A program made the position numbers and the translations under genes. From positions 1 to 37,138 of the forward strand of contig JAHCJT010000006.1 in assembly GCA_026126245.1 (NCBI GenBank): DNA of 37,138 bases. Reading direction: 5' to 3'. Below, piece by piece: positions 1 to 7,080 of this stretch (position 1 is the stretch's first letter; each line of letters opens with the position of its first letter). The notes below the pieces were generated by a model. It was not told where the DNA came from, did no database searches, and worked only from the letters and a program-made list of their open reading frames with translations. Source of the DNA: Alphaproteobacteria bacterium. Lineage in GTDB: Bacteria; Pseudomonadota; Alphaproteobacteria; Reyranellales; Reyranellaceae.

Positions 1-1
1 T

Positions 2-58
2 GCTTTGGCCAAGAACCGGCTGCTTCATCACAAGTTCCGGCAATCCCCGGTCGACTAA
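2..58 (+). CDS. 3' end of an unidentified gene (partial)
   Basis: One plus-strand frame is open from the window edge to a TAA at 56-58 and would encode the last 18 residues of a protein ending in FRQSPVD. It lies upstream of, and in the same direction as, the dimethylformamidase-like gene. The fragment is too short to assign to a family. It may be a chance open frame rather than a real gene end. Confidence 0.3.
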   Translation, partial: ALAKNRLLHHKFRQSPVD

Positions 59-233
59 ATACCCACGCAGCCGTCGTCCCACAAGAGACGCCGCGCGGCC
101 GCGGAGCTGACAGGCGCACCGGCTGCGCACGGCATGCATGCGCCGCAGACGGCCCATGGCCGTGCCACCGAGTTACCCGATCGCGCCGAAACCGCTAGGC
201 TGGTTACCCCACGAGTCGGAGGCTGATGACCGC

Positions 234-2447
234 ATGATTCCCCTGGTCGGATACACGGATCGGCTGTCGGCCACACCGGGCGAGAGCATCGCCTTCAAGA
301 TCTCCAGCGCCGCCGACGAGCCCTATCGCGCGAGCTTGGTGCGCATCCGCAGCGGCGATCCCAACCCGGCCGGCCCGGGCATGCAGTTCGAGGACATGTC
401 GTCGGTGTTCGACCGCACCCTGCCGTCGCGCGTCCAGCAGGCGTGGCCTGGCTCCTACGCCGTCGTGGGCGGCGCCGTGTCGCTCTCGCCGCTGACGGCG
501 TTGACCGTTGTCGCCACGATCTGGCCGAGCCTGCCGTCGGCCGGCGAACAGTGCGTGCTGTCGCGCTGGGACGGCGAGGCCGGCGTCGGTTTCGCATTGC
601 TGGTGACACCGCGCGGGCTCGCCCTGGAGATCGGCCGCACCGCCGGTCCGCCGCTGCGGCTCGAAACCGGCAAGATGCTGCGCGCCCGCGCCTGGTACCG
701 CGTCTGGGCGGTGATCGATCCGGCGGCGCGCGCCATACGCGTCGGCCAGGCGCCACTGCGTGCCGAGGCGCTGTGCGACGATGCCGGCGAGGCGTGGGCG
801 CCGTTCGACGCCGGCCTGGCGCCCGATGCGCGCCGGCCGCTGTTCATGGCCGCGCAACAGGCCGCCCCGGCGCGACGCTACTTCAATGGCAAGATCGAGG
901 ATCCCATGCTGCTGGGCGCGGCGGTGGCATTGCCCTCGGCACTCAGGCTCGATCCGCTGCGCCTGCCGGCGCGGACGCTGGCGGCCTGGGATTTTTCGCG
1001 CGGCATCGACGGCATTGACATCGAGGATGTCGGACCTCGGCACCTGCACGGCGTGCTGGTCAATCTGCCGGCCCGCGCGATGAAAGGCTCGACCTGGAAC
1101 GGCCGTGAGATGCGCTGGACCGACGCGCCACGCCAGTACGCCGCAATTCATTTCCACGACGACGACCTGCACGATTGCGGCTGGCAGACCGACTTCAGCT
1201 TCACCGTCCCGGGCGACCTGAAAAGCGGCGTCTACGGCATGCGGCTTCAGTGCGGCGCGCATCGCGATGTCATCCCGTTCTACGTCCGTCCGGCGCGCGG
1301 CAAACCGACGGCGGCGATCGCCTATCTCGCCGCCACCTTCACCTATCAAGTGTACTTCAATTTCCGGCGCGGCAATTTCGACGATCCGTTCCGCCAGCGC
1401 GTGAGGGACTGGAACGCCTCGCCCTATCATCCCGACGACTTCCCCGAATTCGGCCTGTCGACCTACAACCGCCACAGCGATCTCAGCGGCGTCTGTTATT
1501 CCTCGCGCCTGCGCCCGGCCCTGAGCTTCCGTCCGGGGTTCCTGACCTTCAACGACGCGCGCGGCTCGGGCATGCGCCACTTCCCGGCCGACACGCACCT
1601 GCTCGCCTGGCTCAATGCCAAGGGCATCGAGGTCGACGTCATCACCGATGAGGACCTCGACGACGAAGGCCTCGATCTCATCAAGGCTTACAAGGCGGTC
1701 GTCACCGGCTCGCATCCGGAGTACCACACGCCCGGCACGCTCGATGCGCTGCAGGCCTATGTCGATGGCGGCGGCAAGCTGGCCTATCTCGGCGGCAACG
1801 GCTTCTACTGGCGCGTGGCGCGCTCGCCGAAGCTGCCGGGCGTGCTGGAGATCCGCCGTGCCGGCGCCGCCATCCGCACCTGGGCGGCCGAACCCGGCGA
1901 ATACCACCATGCGCTGGACGGCGGCTATGGCGGCCTGTGGCGGCACAACGGGCGCGCGCCGCAGCAGCTGGCCGGTGTCGGCTTCTCGGCTCAGGGCCTG
2001 TTCGAGGGTTCGTACTACCGCCGTCTGCCGGCGGCGGACGATCCGCGCGTCGCCTGGATCATGGAGGGCGTCGGCGATACCATCCTGGGCGACTTCGGTT
2101 TCAGCGGCGGCGGCGCGGCCGGCTTCGAACTGGATCGCGCCGATCCCATGCTCGGCACGCCGGCCAACGCGCTGGTGATCGCGGCGTCGGAGAAGCACCA
2201 GGAGCATTTCGTGGCCGTGCCCGAGGACGTGCTGGGACTCTACTCGACCATCCCCGGCGTGCCCATAGAGCAGCTGATCCGCGCCGACATGACCTATTTC
2301 GACGCGCCCAACGGCGGGGCGGTGTTCGCCACCGGCTCGATTACGTTTTGCGGCAGCCTGCCGCACAACAACTTCGACAACAACGTCTCGCGCATCCTGT
2401 TCAACGTGCTCAACCGCTTCGGCGAACTGGGATTGGCGTGGAAGTAA
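234..2447 (+). CDS. N,N-dimethylformamidase large (beta) subunit-like amidohydrolase
   Basis: The protein of about 737 residues resembles the large subunit of N,N-dimethylformamidase (DmfA2), which hydrolyses dimethylformamide to formate and dimethylamine in the cytoplasm. An N-terminal part beginning MIPLVGYTDRLS is followed by a concanavalin/LamG-like beta region (about 75-230) and a C-terminal catalytic region. The known enzyme holds one iron with two tyrosines and a glutamate (from memory Tyr399, Tyr440, Glu521). Here Y371 (FTYQVYF), Y411 (STYNRH) and E496 (SHPEYH) are spaced almost the same way. I start at 234 because GGAGG lies at 218-222; the frame stays open to 138. No gene for the small alpha subunit (about 130 residues) is visible, so the true substrate is uncertain. 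The family name is more secure than the substrate. Confidence 0.82.
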   Translation: MIPLVGYTDRLSATPGESIAFKISSAADEPYRASLVRIRSGDPNPAGPGMQFEDMSSVFDRTLPSRVQQAWPGSYAVVGGAVSLSPLTALTVVATIWPSLPSAGEQCVLSRWDGEAGVGFALLVTPRGLALEIGRTAGPPLRLETGKMLRARAWYRVWAVIDPAARAIRVGQAPLRAEALCDDAGEAWAPFDAGLAPDARRPLFMAAQQAAPARRYFNGKIEDPMLLGAAVALPSALRLDPLRLPARTLAAWDFSRGIDGIDIEDVGPRHLHGVLVNLPARAMKGSTWNGREMRWTDAPRQYAAIHFHDDDLHDCGWQTDFSFTVPGDLKSGVYGMRLQCGAHRDVIPFYVRPARGKPTAAIAYLAATFTYQVYFNFRRGNFDDPFRQRVRDWNASPYHPDDFPEFGLSTYNRHSDLSGVCYSSRLRPALSFRPGFLTFNDARGSGMRHFPADTHLLAWLNAKGIEVDVITDEDLDDEGLDLIKAYKAVVTGSHPEYHTPGTLDALQAYVDGGGKLAYLGGNGFYWRVARSPKLPGVLEIRRAGAAIRTWAAEPGEYHHALDGGYGGLWRHNGRAPQQLAGVGFSAQGLFEGSYYRRLPAADDPRVAWIMEGVGDTILGDFGFSGGGAAGFELDRADPMLGTPANALVIAASEKHQEHFVAVPEDVLGLYSTIPGVPIEQLIRADMTYFDAPNGGAVFATGSITFCGSLPHNNFDNNVSRILFNVLNRFGELGLAWK

Positions 2448-2536
2448 CTGTCATCCCGAGCATAGCGAGGGATCTCTGGATGCAAGCGCACAGCGCACAC
2501 CTTCGAAAAGATCCCTCGCTGCGCTCGGGATGACAG
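2448..2536. repeat. Imperfect inverted repeat between convergent genes
   Basis: Two 28-base arms (2448-2475 and 2509-2536) are reverse complements at 26 of 28 positions and enclose a 33-base loop. The arms contain TGTCATCCCGAG and GAGGGATCT, a motif recognisable as a widely dispersed intergenic repeat in bacteria. It fills the gap between the dimethylformamidase-like gene (TAA at 2445-2447) and the end of leuB (2547). The transcript of either strand could fold into a long stem and act as a two-way terminator or 3' stabiliser. That role is inferred. Confidence 0.8.
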
Positions 2537-2546
2537 AAGCTATCCG

Positions 2547-3689
2547 TCACACCAGCCGGTCGAGCTCCTTGACGATCGCGTCGCCCATTTCCTGGGTGCC
2601 GACCTTCTTCAGGCCGCGGGCGGCGGCGGTCTTGTCGTCGGCCACGCCGGCCAGCAGGTCGGCGGTGCGGTAGCCGGCCGTCAGCACGTTCTCGACCGCG
2701 CGTTCGACCAGATCGGCTTCGCCGTCGAGGTCGAAGGAATAGCGCAGCATCATGGCGTAGCTCAGCATCTCGGCCAGCGGGTTGGCCAGGCCCTTGCCGG
2801 CGATGTCCGGCGCGCTGCCGTGGATCGGCTCGTACAGCGCCTTGCGCCGGCCGGTGGCGTCGGGCGCGCCCAGCGACGCCGACGGCAGCATGCCCAGCGA
2901 ACCAGTCAGCATCGAGGCCTCGTCCGACAGGATGTCGCCGAACAGATTGTCAGTCACGATCACATCGAACTGCCGCGGCGAGCGCAGCAGCTGCATGGCG
3001 AGCGCGTCGGCGTACATGTGCGTGAGCTCGACATCGCTGTAGTGCTCCTTGTGCAGCTGCGTCGCCACCTCGCGCCACAGCACGCCGGTGTGCATGACGT
3101 TGGCCTTCTCGGCCGAGCACACCTTGTTCTTGCGCTTCAGCGCCAGGTCGAAAGCGACGGCGCAGACGCGCCGGATCTCGCCCTCGGTGTAACGTTGCGT
3201 GTCGATCGCCTCGCGCTCGCCGCCGGCCAGGGTCGTGATGCCGCGCGGCTCGCCGAAATACACGCCCGACGTCAGCTCGCGGATGATCATGATGTCGAGA
3301 CCCTTGACGATCTCGGGCTTGAGCGTCGAGGCGTCGACCAGCGCGTCGAACACCTTGGCCGGCCGCAAGTTGGCGAACAGGTCCATCTCCTTGCGCAGCC
3401 GCAGCAGGCCGCGCTCGGGTTTCTTCTCGAACGGGAAGGAATCCCATTTCGGCCCGCCGACCGAGCCAAACAGCACGGCGTCGGCCTCCATCGCCGCATC
3501 GACCGTGGCGCCGACGATCGGCGCGCCGTGCTTGTCGAGCGCCGCGCCGCCGACCACGTCTTCCTTGATGTCGAAGCCGACGGCGCGCTTGCGGCCCATC
3601 CAGGCGATGACCTTGCGCACCTCGTTCATCACCTCGGGGCCGATGCCGTCGCCCGGCAGCACCAGCAGGTTGCGGTTCGAACCGGTCAT
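2547..3689 (-). CDS. leuB: 3-isopropylmalate dehydrogenase
   Basis: This 380-residue enzyme oxidises and decarboxylates 3-isopropylmalate to 2-oxoisocaproate using NAD, the third step of leucine synthesis. Family signatures are all present: [12 protein letters not shown] near the N-terminus, ANLRPAKVF, the substrate loop [14 protein letters not shown], the metal-binding stretch [15 protein letters not shown] and the nucleotide-binding [15 protein letters not shown]. The start at 3689 is chosen because GGGAGG lies eight bases upstream; an in-frame ATG at 3710 has no such site. It lies 81 bases downstream of leuD, with a terminator-like hairpin between them. Confidence 0.97.
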   Translation of the reverse strand: MTGSNRNLLVLPGDGIGPEVMNEVRKVIAWMGRKRAVGFDIKEDVVGGAALDKHGAPIVGATVDAAMEADAVLFGSVGGPKWDSFPFEKKPERGLLRLRKEMDLFANLRPAKVFDALVDASTLKPEIVKGLDIMIIRELTSGVYFGEPRGITTLAGGEREAIDTQRYTEGEIRRVCAVAFDLALKRKNKVCSAEKANVMHTGVLWREVATQLHKEHYSDVELTHMYADALAMQLLRSPRQFDVIVTDNLFGDILSDEASMLTGSLGMLPSASLGAPDATGRRKALYEPIHGSAPDIAGKGLANPLAEMLSYAMMLRYSFDLDGEADLVERAVENVLTAGYRTADLLAGVADDKTAAARGLKKVGTQEMGDAIVKELDRLV

Positions 3690-3715
3690 CCTGATTTCCT
3701 CCCGACGCATTTGCG

Positions 3716-3747
3716 AAAAACGCGAAAGCGCCCGACGCCGGGCGCTT
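3716..3747 (-). terminator. Terminator-like hairpin between leuD and leuB
   Basis: Read on the minus strand, a perfect 9-bp stem (AAGCGCCCG with CGGGCGCTT, 3726-3734 and 3739-3747) and a 4-base loop are followed, after TCGCG, by five T residues at 3716-3720. This has the form of a rho-independent terminator or attenuator placed before leuB. The T-run is slightly removed from the stem, so termination may be partial. Confidence 0.55.
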
Positions 3748-3770
3748 CGCCGATGGTGCCCTCGCGCGAC

Positions 3771-4385
3771 TCAGATCTTCATCGACAGCCAGGGCTGCGC
3801 GTTCTTCTGCGACGCCTCGAACGAGTCGATCGCCGGGGCCGCCTGCAGGGTCTGGCCGATGTCGTCGAGACCTTCCACCAGGCACTGCTTGCGGAACGGA
3901 TCGATATCGAACTTGATGGTGCCGCCGTCCGGCCCCTTGATCTCCTGATTGACGAGATCGACCGTGATCACCGCGTTGGCGCCGCGCTCGGCGTCGTCCA
4001 TCAGCTTGGCGATTTCTTCCTTGGGCAGCTTGATCGGCAGGATGCCGTTCTTGAAGCAGTTGTTGTAGAAGATGTCGGCGAAGCTCTCGGCGATGACGCA
4101 GCGGATGCCGAAGTCGAGCAACGCCCAGGGCGCATGCTCGCGGCTCGAGCCGCAGCCGAAGTTCGGGCCGCCGACAATGATCTTGGCGTTCTGGTAGGCC
4201 GGCCGGTCGAGCACGAAGTCGAGCTTCTTGCCGTCGGCGGCATAGCGCATCTCGTAGAACAGTCCTTCTTTCAGACCGGTGCGCTTGATGGTCTTGAGGA
4301 AGTTCTTGGGGATGATCATGTCGGTGTCGACGTTGACGATCGGCAGCGGGGCTGCGACGCCCGTCAGCGTGGTGAATTTGTCCAT
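3771..4385 (-). CDS. leuD: 3-isopropylmalate dehydratase small subunit
   Basis: This 204-residue protein is the small (swivel-domain) subunit of isopropylmalate isomerase; it pairs with LeuC to convert 2-isopropylmalate to 3-isopropylmalate. Diagnostic motifs are [14 protein letters not shown] near residue 18, the substrate-recognition loop [15 protein letters not shown] near residue 75, and [15 protein letters not shown]. Length matches the family (about 200). GGAGGG lies just upstream of the ATG. The partner leuC lies about 2.7 kb upstream, separated by the AIM24 and RDD genes, whereas leuC and leuD are often adjacent. Confidence 0.97.
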   Translation of the reverse strand: MDKFTTLTGVAAPLPIVNVDTDMIIPKNFLKTIKRTGLKEGLFYEMRYAADGKKLDFVLDRPAYQNAKIIVGGPNFGCGSSREHAPWALLDFGIRCVIAESFADIFYNNCFKNGILPIKLPKEEIAKLMDDAERGANAVITVDLVNQEIKGPDGGTIKFDIDPFRKQCLVEGLDDIGQTLQAAPAIDSFEASQKNAQPWLSMKI

Positions 4386-4460
4386 GATCGTCCCTCCGGC
4401 CGCAAACGGCGGCGAATAAACGCAGATTCCCGCGTCAGGTCAAGGCTGGGGTGGGGGCGC

Positions 4461-4474
4461 GTCACTGCAGTGAC
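4461..4474. promoter_or_regulatory. 14-bp perfect palindrome upstream of leuD
   Basis: GTCACTGCAGTGAC is perfectly self-complementary and is bordered by a further GGCG/CGCC pair one base out. It lies in the 152-base gap between the AIM24 gene and leuD. Its symmetry suits a dimeric DNA-binding regulator better than a hairpin, because there is no loop and no T-run. No regulator is identified. Confidence 0.35.
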
Positions 4475-4537
4475 ACGCCAGCGGCGGGCCGATCCCGGGA
4501 CCGCCGTCTTTGTTGTTGGTGGCACACCCGCAGCGCA

Positions 4538-5440
4538 TCACTTGTTGTCGCCGTCGAACAGATCGCCTAGGCCACCCAGCACGCTGCCCTCTTCCTTGCG
4601 GCCGCCGCGCTGCGGCGCGGCCGCGAAGATGCGCGATGCCAGGCGGGAGAACGGCAGGCTCTGCAGCCAGACCGTGCCCGGGCCCATGACGCGGGCGAAA
4701 AAGATGCCTTCGCCGCCGAACAGCGCCGTCTTGATGTTGCCGACGTACTGGATGTCGAACTGCACGCTGGGCATCAGCGCCACCAGGCAGCCGGTATCGA
4801 CGAACAGCATCTCGCCGGCCGCCAGCTCGCGGCGCATGATGGCGCCACTGCAATGGACGAAAGCCATCCCGTCGCCGTCCAGGCGCTGCATGATGAAGCC
4901 CTCGCCGCCGAAGAAGCCGACGCTGAGCTTCTGCTGGAAGTGGATGCCCAGCTGCACGCCGCGCGCGGCGCAGAGGAAGGCATCCTTCTGGCAGATCAGC
5001 CTTCCGCCCAGCTCGCGCAGGTTCATCGGGATGATGGTGCCGGGATAGGGCGCGGCGAAGGCCACAATGCGCTTGTAGGGCGACTGGTTGGTGTAGACCG
5101 TCGTGAACAGCGATTCGCCGGTCAGCAGGCGCTTGCCGGCGCCGACCAGCTTGTCGAGGAAGCCGCCCTGCGGCGTCTTGCGGCCATCGCCGAACACCGC
5201 CTCCATGCCGATGCCGGCGTCCATGTACATCATGCTGCCGGCCTCGCCGACCGCCGCCTCGCCGGGATCGAGCTCGACCTCGACAAACTGCATCTCCTCG
5301 CCGCGGATGCGGTAATCGATCACGTCCATGCCGGCGGCGGGCGCGCCGGGCGGCGCGCCCCATTGCGGCGGCGGATTGCCAAAGGGCGGCGGTGGCGGCG
5401 CGGGCGGCTGGCCGCCCGACGGCGGAATCCATGACGACAT
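4538..5440 (-). CDS. AIM24 family protein (TIGR00266 type) with proline-rich N-terminus
   Basis: This 300-residue protein has a low-complexity Pro/Gly/Ala N-terminus (residues 6-36), then a beta-rich AIM24 domain starting MDVIDYRIRGEEMQFVEVEL and containing AGSMMYMD, the GGEGF and GGEGIFFARVMGPGTVWLQ blocks and a final NIKTALFGGEG region. The family is related to yeast AIM24, a mitochondrial inner-membrane organisation factor; its bacterial role is not established. AGGAGGAG precedes the ATG. The gene follows two RDD membrane-protein genes after a terminator hairpin. All three share a proline-rich N-terminal tail, suggesting that they act together at the membrane (inference). Confidence 0.85.
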   Translation of the reverse strand: MSSWIPPSGGQPPAPPPPPFGNPPPQWGAPPGAPAAGMDVIDYRIRGEEMQFVEVELDPGEAAVGEAGSMMYMDAGIGMEAVFGDGRKTPQGGFLDKLVGAGKRLLTGESLFTTVYTNQSPYKRIVAFAAPYPGTIIPMNLRELGGRLICQKDAFLCAARGVQLGIHFQQKLSVGFFGGEGFIMQRLDGDGMAFVHCSGAIMRRELAAGEMLFVDTGCLVALMPSVQFDIQYVGNIKTALFGGEGIFFARVMGPGTVWLQSLPFSRLASRIFAAAPQRGGRKEEGSVLGGLGDLFDGDNK

Positions 5441-5542
5441 GGAACGGCTCCTCCTGACGGAAACGACGGCTGCGCGTCACGCGACGGCGCTAACTATCAC
5501 ATTGCCGGCCCCGGCCGGTCACGCGCCGACCGGGCCGGCAGC

Positions 5543-5568
5543 GAAAAGGCTGGCCTTGCGGCCAGCCT
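5543..5568 (-). terminator. Rho-independent terminator after the RDD gene pair
   Basis: On the minus strand AGGCTGGCC (5568-5560) pairs perfectly with GGCCAGCCT (5555-5547) around a 4-base loop and runs directly into TTTTCGC. It lies 25 bases past the stop of the RDD gene at 5594, so it probably ends the RDD transcript before the AIM24 gene. Confidence 0.65.
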
Positions 5569-5593
5569 CTTCGCACTCCGCCTGCGGCCGGCG

Positions 5594-6280
5594 TTACTGC
5601 CGCTTGATGACGACGGTGTCGGCGATCATGTCGTGCAGGGCTCGCTTGCGGTCGGTAAACCCCGCCATCATGTAGCCGATGCCCAGCGGCACGATGCCGG
5701 TAATGAACGCCTTGGCGAAGAACCGGCCGGTGGCGCGCCCGAACGACAGCCTCGACCCGTCGGTACCGCGCACCACGCGCAGGCCCATGACGCGCTTGCC
5801 GACCGTGCCGCCGGCGGCGGAGCTCAGCATCATCGCTTCGTACAGCCAGATGCCGACGAACATCAGCAGGTAGATGACGACAAAGATGCCGATGGCGCCG
5901 GCCGCCGCATCATCCGAGGGCTGACCGCCCGACATGAGTCCGGGCATCACGGCGGCGGAGACGATGCCGATCACGATCGCCATCGGAATGCCGATGATGA
6001 AGCCGTCGATGATGTACGCCGCGACGCGGATCCAGAATCCGCCGAAGGTGACGCCGCCGGCGGGTGCCGGGGCGTACCCTGGTGGCGCGTAGCCGGGCGG
6101 CGCATAGCCTGGCGGCGGCGTGTAGCCGGGCGGCGGCGCGTACCCAGGATGCTGCTGCTGCGGAGGATAGCCCGGCGGTTGGCCGTAGCCGGGATGCGGC
6201 GGTGCCGGCGGATAGCCCGGTCCCTGCGGCTGACCCGGCTGCTGCTGCCAGGATGGCGGTTGTGGTCCCTGATAACTCAT
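5594..6280 (-). CDS. RDD family membrane protein with PGY-repeat tail
   Basis: This 228-residue protein has a Pro/Gly/Gln/Tyr-rich cytoplasmic tail (about 1-75) made of repeated PPGYA-like units, then an RDD domain. Hydrophobic segments lie at about 84-112 (FWIRVAAYIIDGFIIGIPMA) and 135-155 (IGIFVVIYLLMFVGIWLYEA). The segment GKRVMGLRVVRGTDGSRLSFG and the end RALHDMIADTVVIKRQ are typical of RDD proteins. Their function is mostly unknown; some are linked to ion transport. GGGGAGAA precedes the start. It forms a tandem pair with the RDD gene at 6321-6860, and the two share long identical DNA stretches. Confidence 0.88.
   Translation of the reverse strand: MSYQGPQPPSWQQQPGQPQGPGYPPAPPHPGYGQPPGYPPQQQHPGYAPPPGYTPPPGYAPPGYAPPGYAPAPAGGVTFGGFWIRVAAYIIDGFIIGIPMAIVIGIVSAAVMPGLMSGGQPSDDAAAGAIGIFVVIYLLMFVGIWLYEAMMLSSAAGGTVGKRVMGLRVVRGTDGSRLSFGRATGRFFAKAFITGIVPLGIGYMMAGFTDRKRALHDMIADTVVIKRQ
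6065..6220 (-). repeat. In-frame PPGY tandem repeat in the RDD gene
   Basis: About 52 codons encode consecutive variants of PPGYA/PPGYT/HPGYG. On the plus strand this appears as repeated GTAGCCGGGCGG-like units of 15-18 bases. Such low-complexity DNA can change in copy number by slippage. It encodes an unstructured tail ahead of the first membrane segment. Confidence 0.75.
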
Positions 6281-6320
6281 TGAGGTTCTCCCCCTTTGCG
6301 CCGGTACCGGTTTGGCGGTG

Positions 6321-6860
6321 TCAGGTCCTGATGACGACGGTGTCGGCGATCATGTCGTGTAGGGCGCGTTTGCGCTCGGTGAAGGCGGCCATGATATAGC
6401 CGATCAGCAGGATCACGGCCGACAGAAACTTGGCAAAGAACCGGCCGGTGGCGCGCCCGAAGCTGAGGCGCACACCATCGCCGCGCAAGACGCGCAGCCC
6501 CAGGGCGCGCTTGCCCAGGGTGGCGCCGGCCTCCGAACTTTCCTGCAGCGCGAAGTAGAGCCAGGCCAGGATGATCCCGATCACGCTGCCGATGGCCTGC
6601 GCCGTCTGTTCATCGCTGCGGTTGGCTGCACCCAGCGCCAGGCCAATGGCGAAACTGATGATGAACACAACGACATTGAGGACGACCGAATCGATGATGT
6701 AGGCCACGAAGCGCAACCAGAACCCGCCATAGGCCGGGCCCTGCATGGGCGGCTGACCGTAGCCGGGACCGCCGCCGTAGCCGGGCGGATAGACCGGGCC
6801 GCCGGGATAGCCCGGCGGCGGAGGCGGCGGTGGTGGCGGCGCCGGATATTGGCTGGACAT
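6321..6860 (-). CDS. RDD family membrane protein with polyproline tail
   Basis: This 179-residue protein begins MSSQYPA, then has a run of about nine prolines and PGY/GGP repeats (to about residue 42). The RDD domain follows, starting GGFWLRFVAYIIDSVVLNVV, with a second membrane segment near AIGSVIGIILAWLYFALQES and the block GKRALGLRVLRGDGVRLSFG. It ends in RALHDMIADTVVIRT, nearly the same as its neighbour. GGGGGAGCC precedes the ATG. Only 40 bases separate it from the second RDD gene, so the two are probably co-transcribed. The proline run should need elongation factor P for efficient translation (family knowledge). Confidence 0.88.
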   Translation of the reverse strand: MSSQYPAPPPPPPPPPGYPGGPVYPPGYGGGPGYGQPPMQGPAYGGFWLRFVAYIIDSVVLNVVVFIISFAIGLALGAANRSDEQTAQAIGSVIGIILAWLYFALQESSEAGATLGKRALGLRVLRGDGVRLSFGRATGRFFAKFLSAVILLIGYIMAAFTERKRALHDMIADTVVIRT

Positions 6861-7022
6861 AGGCTCCCCCGGCCGAGAATTGCGCGGCGACCGGCAACTA
6901 ATTGCAAGAGCTTATCATTTGAGCCGCGTCGCGGCCAGCCACCGCGGGCAGCTCAACACCCGGCCAAACGACGGCCGGCCGGGATTGGTCCGAAGGCGAC
7001 TGGCGCCGGCCTGCAAAATGGC

Positions 7023-7053
7023 AGCGCCCTCGCCATGATCCGGCGAGGGCGCT
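7023..7053 (-). terminator. Hairpin terminator downstream of leuC
   Basis: A perfect 12-bp stem (AGCGCCCTCGCC with its complement) and a 7-base loop lie 28 bases past the leuC stop. On the minus strand the stem is followed by GCCATTTTGC. The strong stem with a short T-run fits a rho-independent terminator separating leuC from the RDD genes. Confidence 0.6.
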
Positions 7054-7080
7054 GGGGTCGACGAACCGCGATGCGCAGCT

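Noticed and set aside
204..2366. 720-codon open frame on the minus strand opposite the dimethylformamidase-like gene
   Set aside because: It is antisense to a clear family member, has Arg/Ala/Gly-rich low-information composition and no recognisable domain; GC-rich DNA gives long shadow frames.
2820..5048. 742-codon plus-strand open frame across leuB, leuD and AIM24
   Set aside because: It is antisense to three well-supported genes and has no family features.
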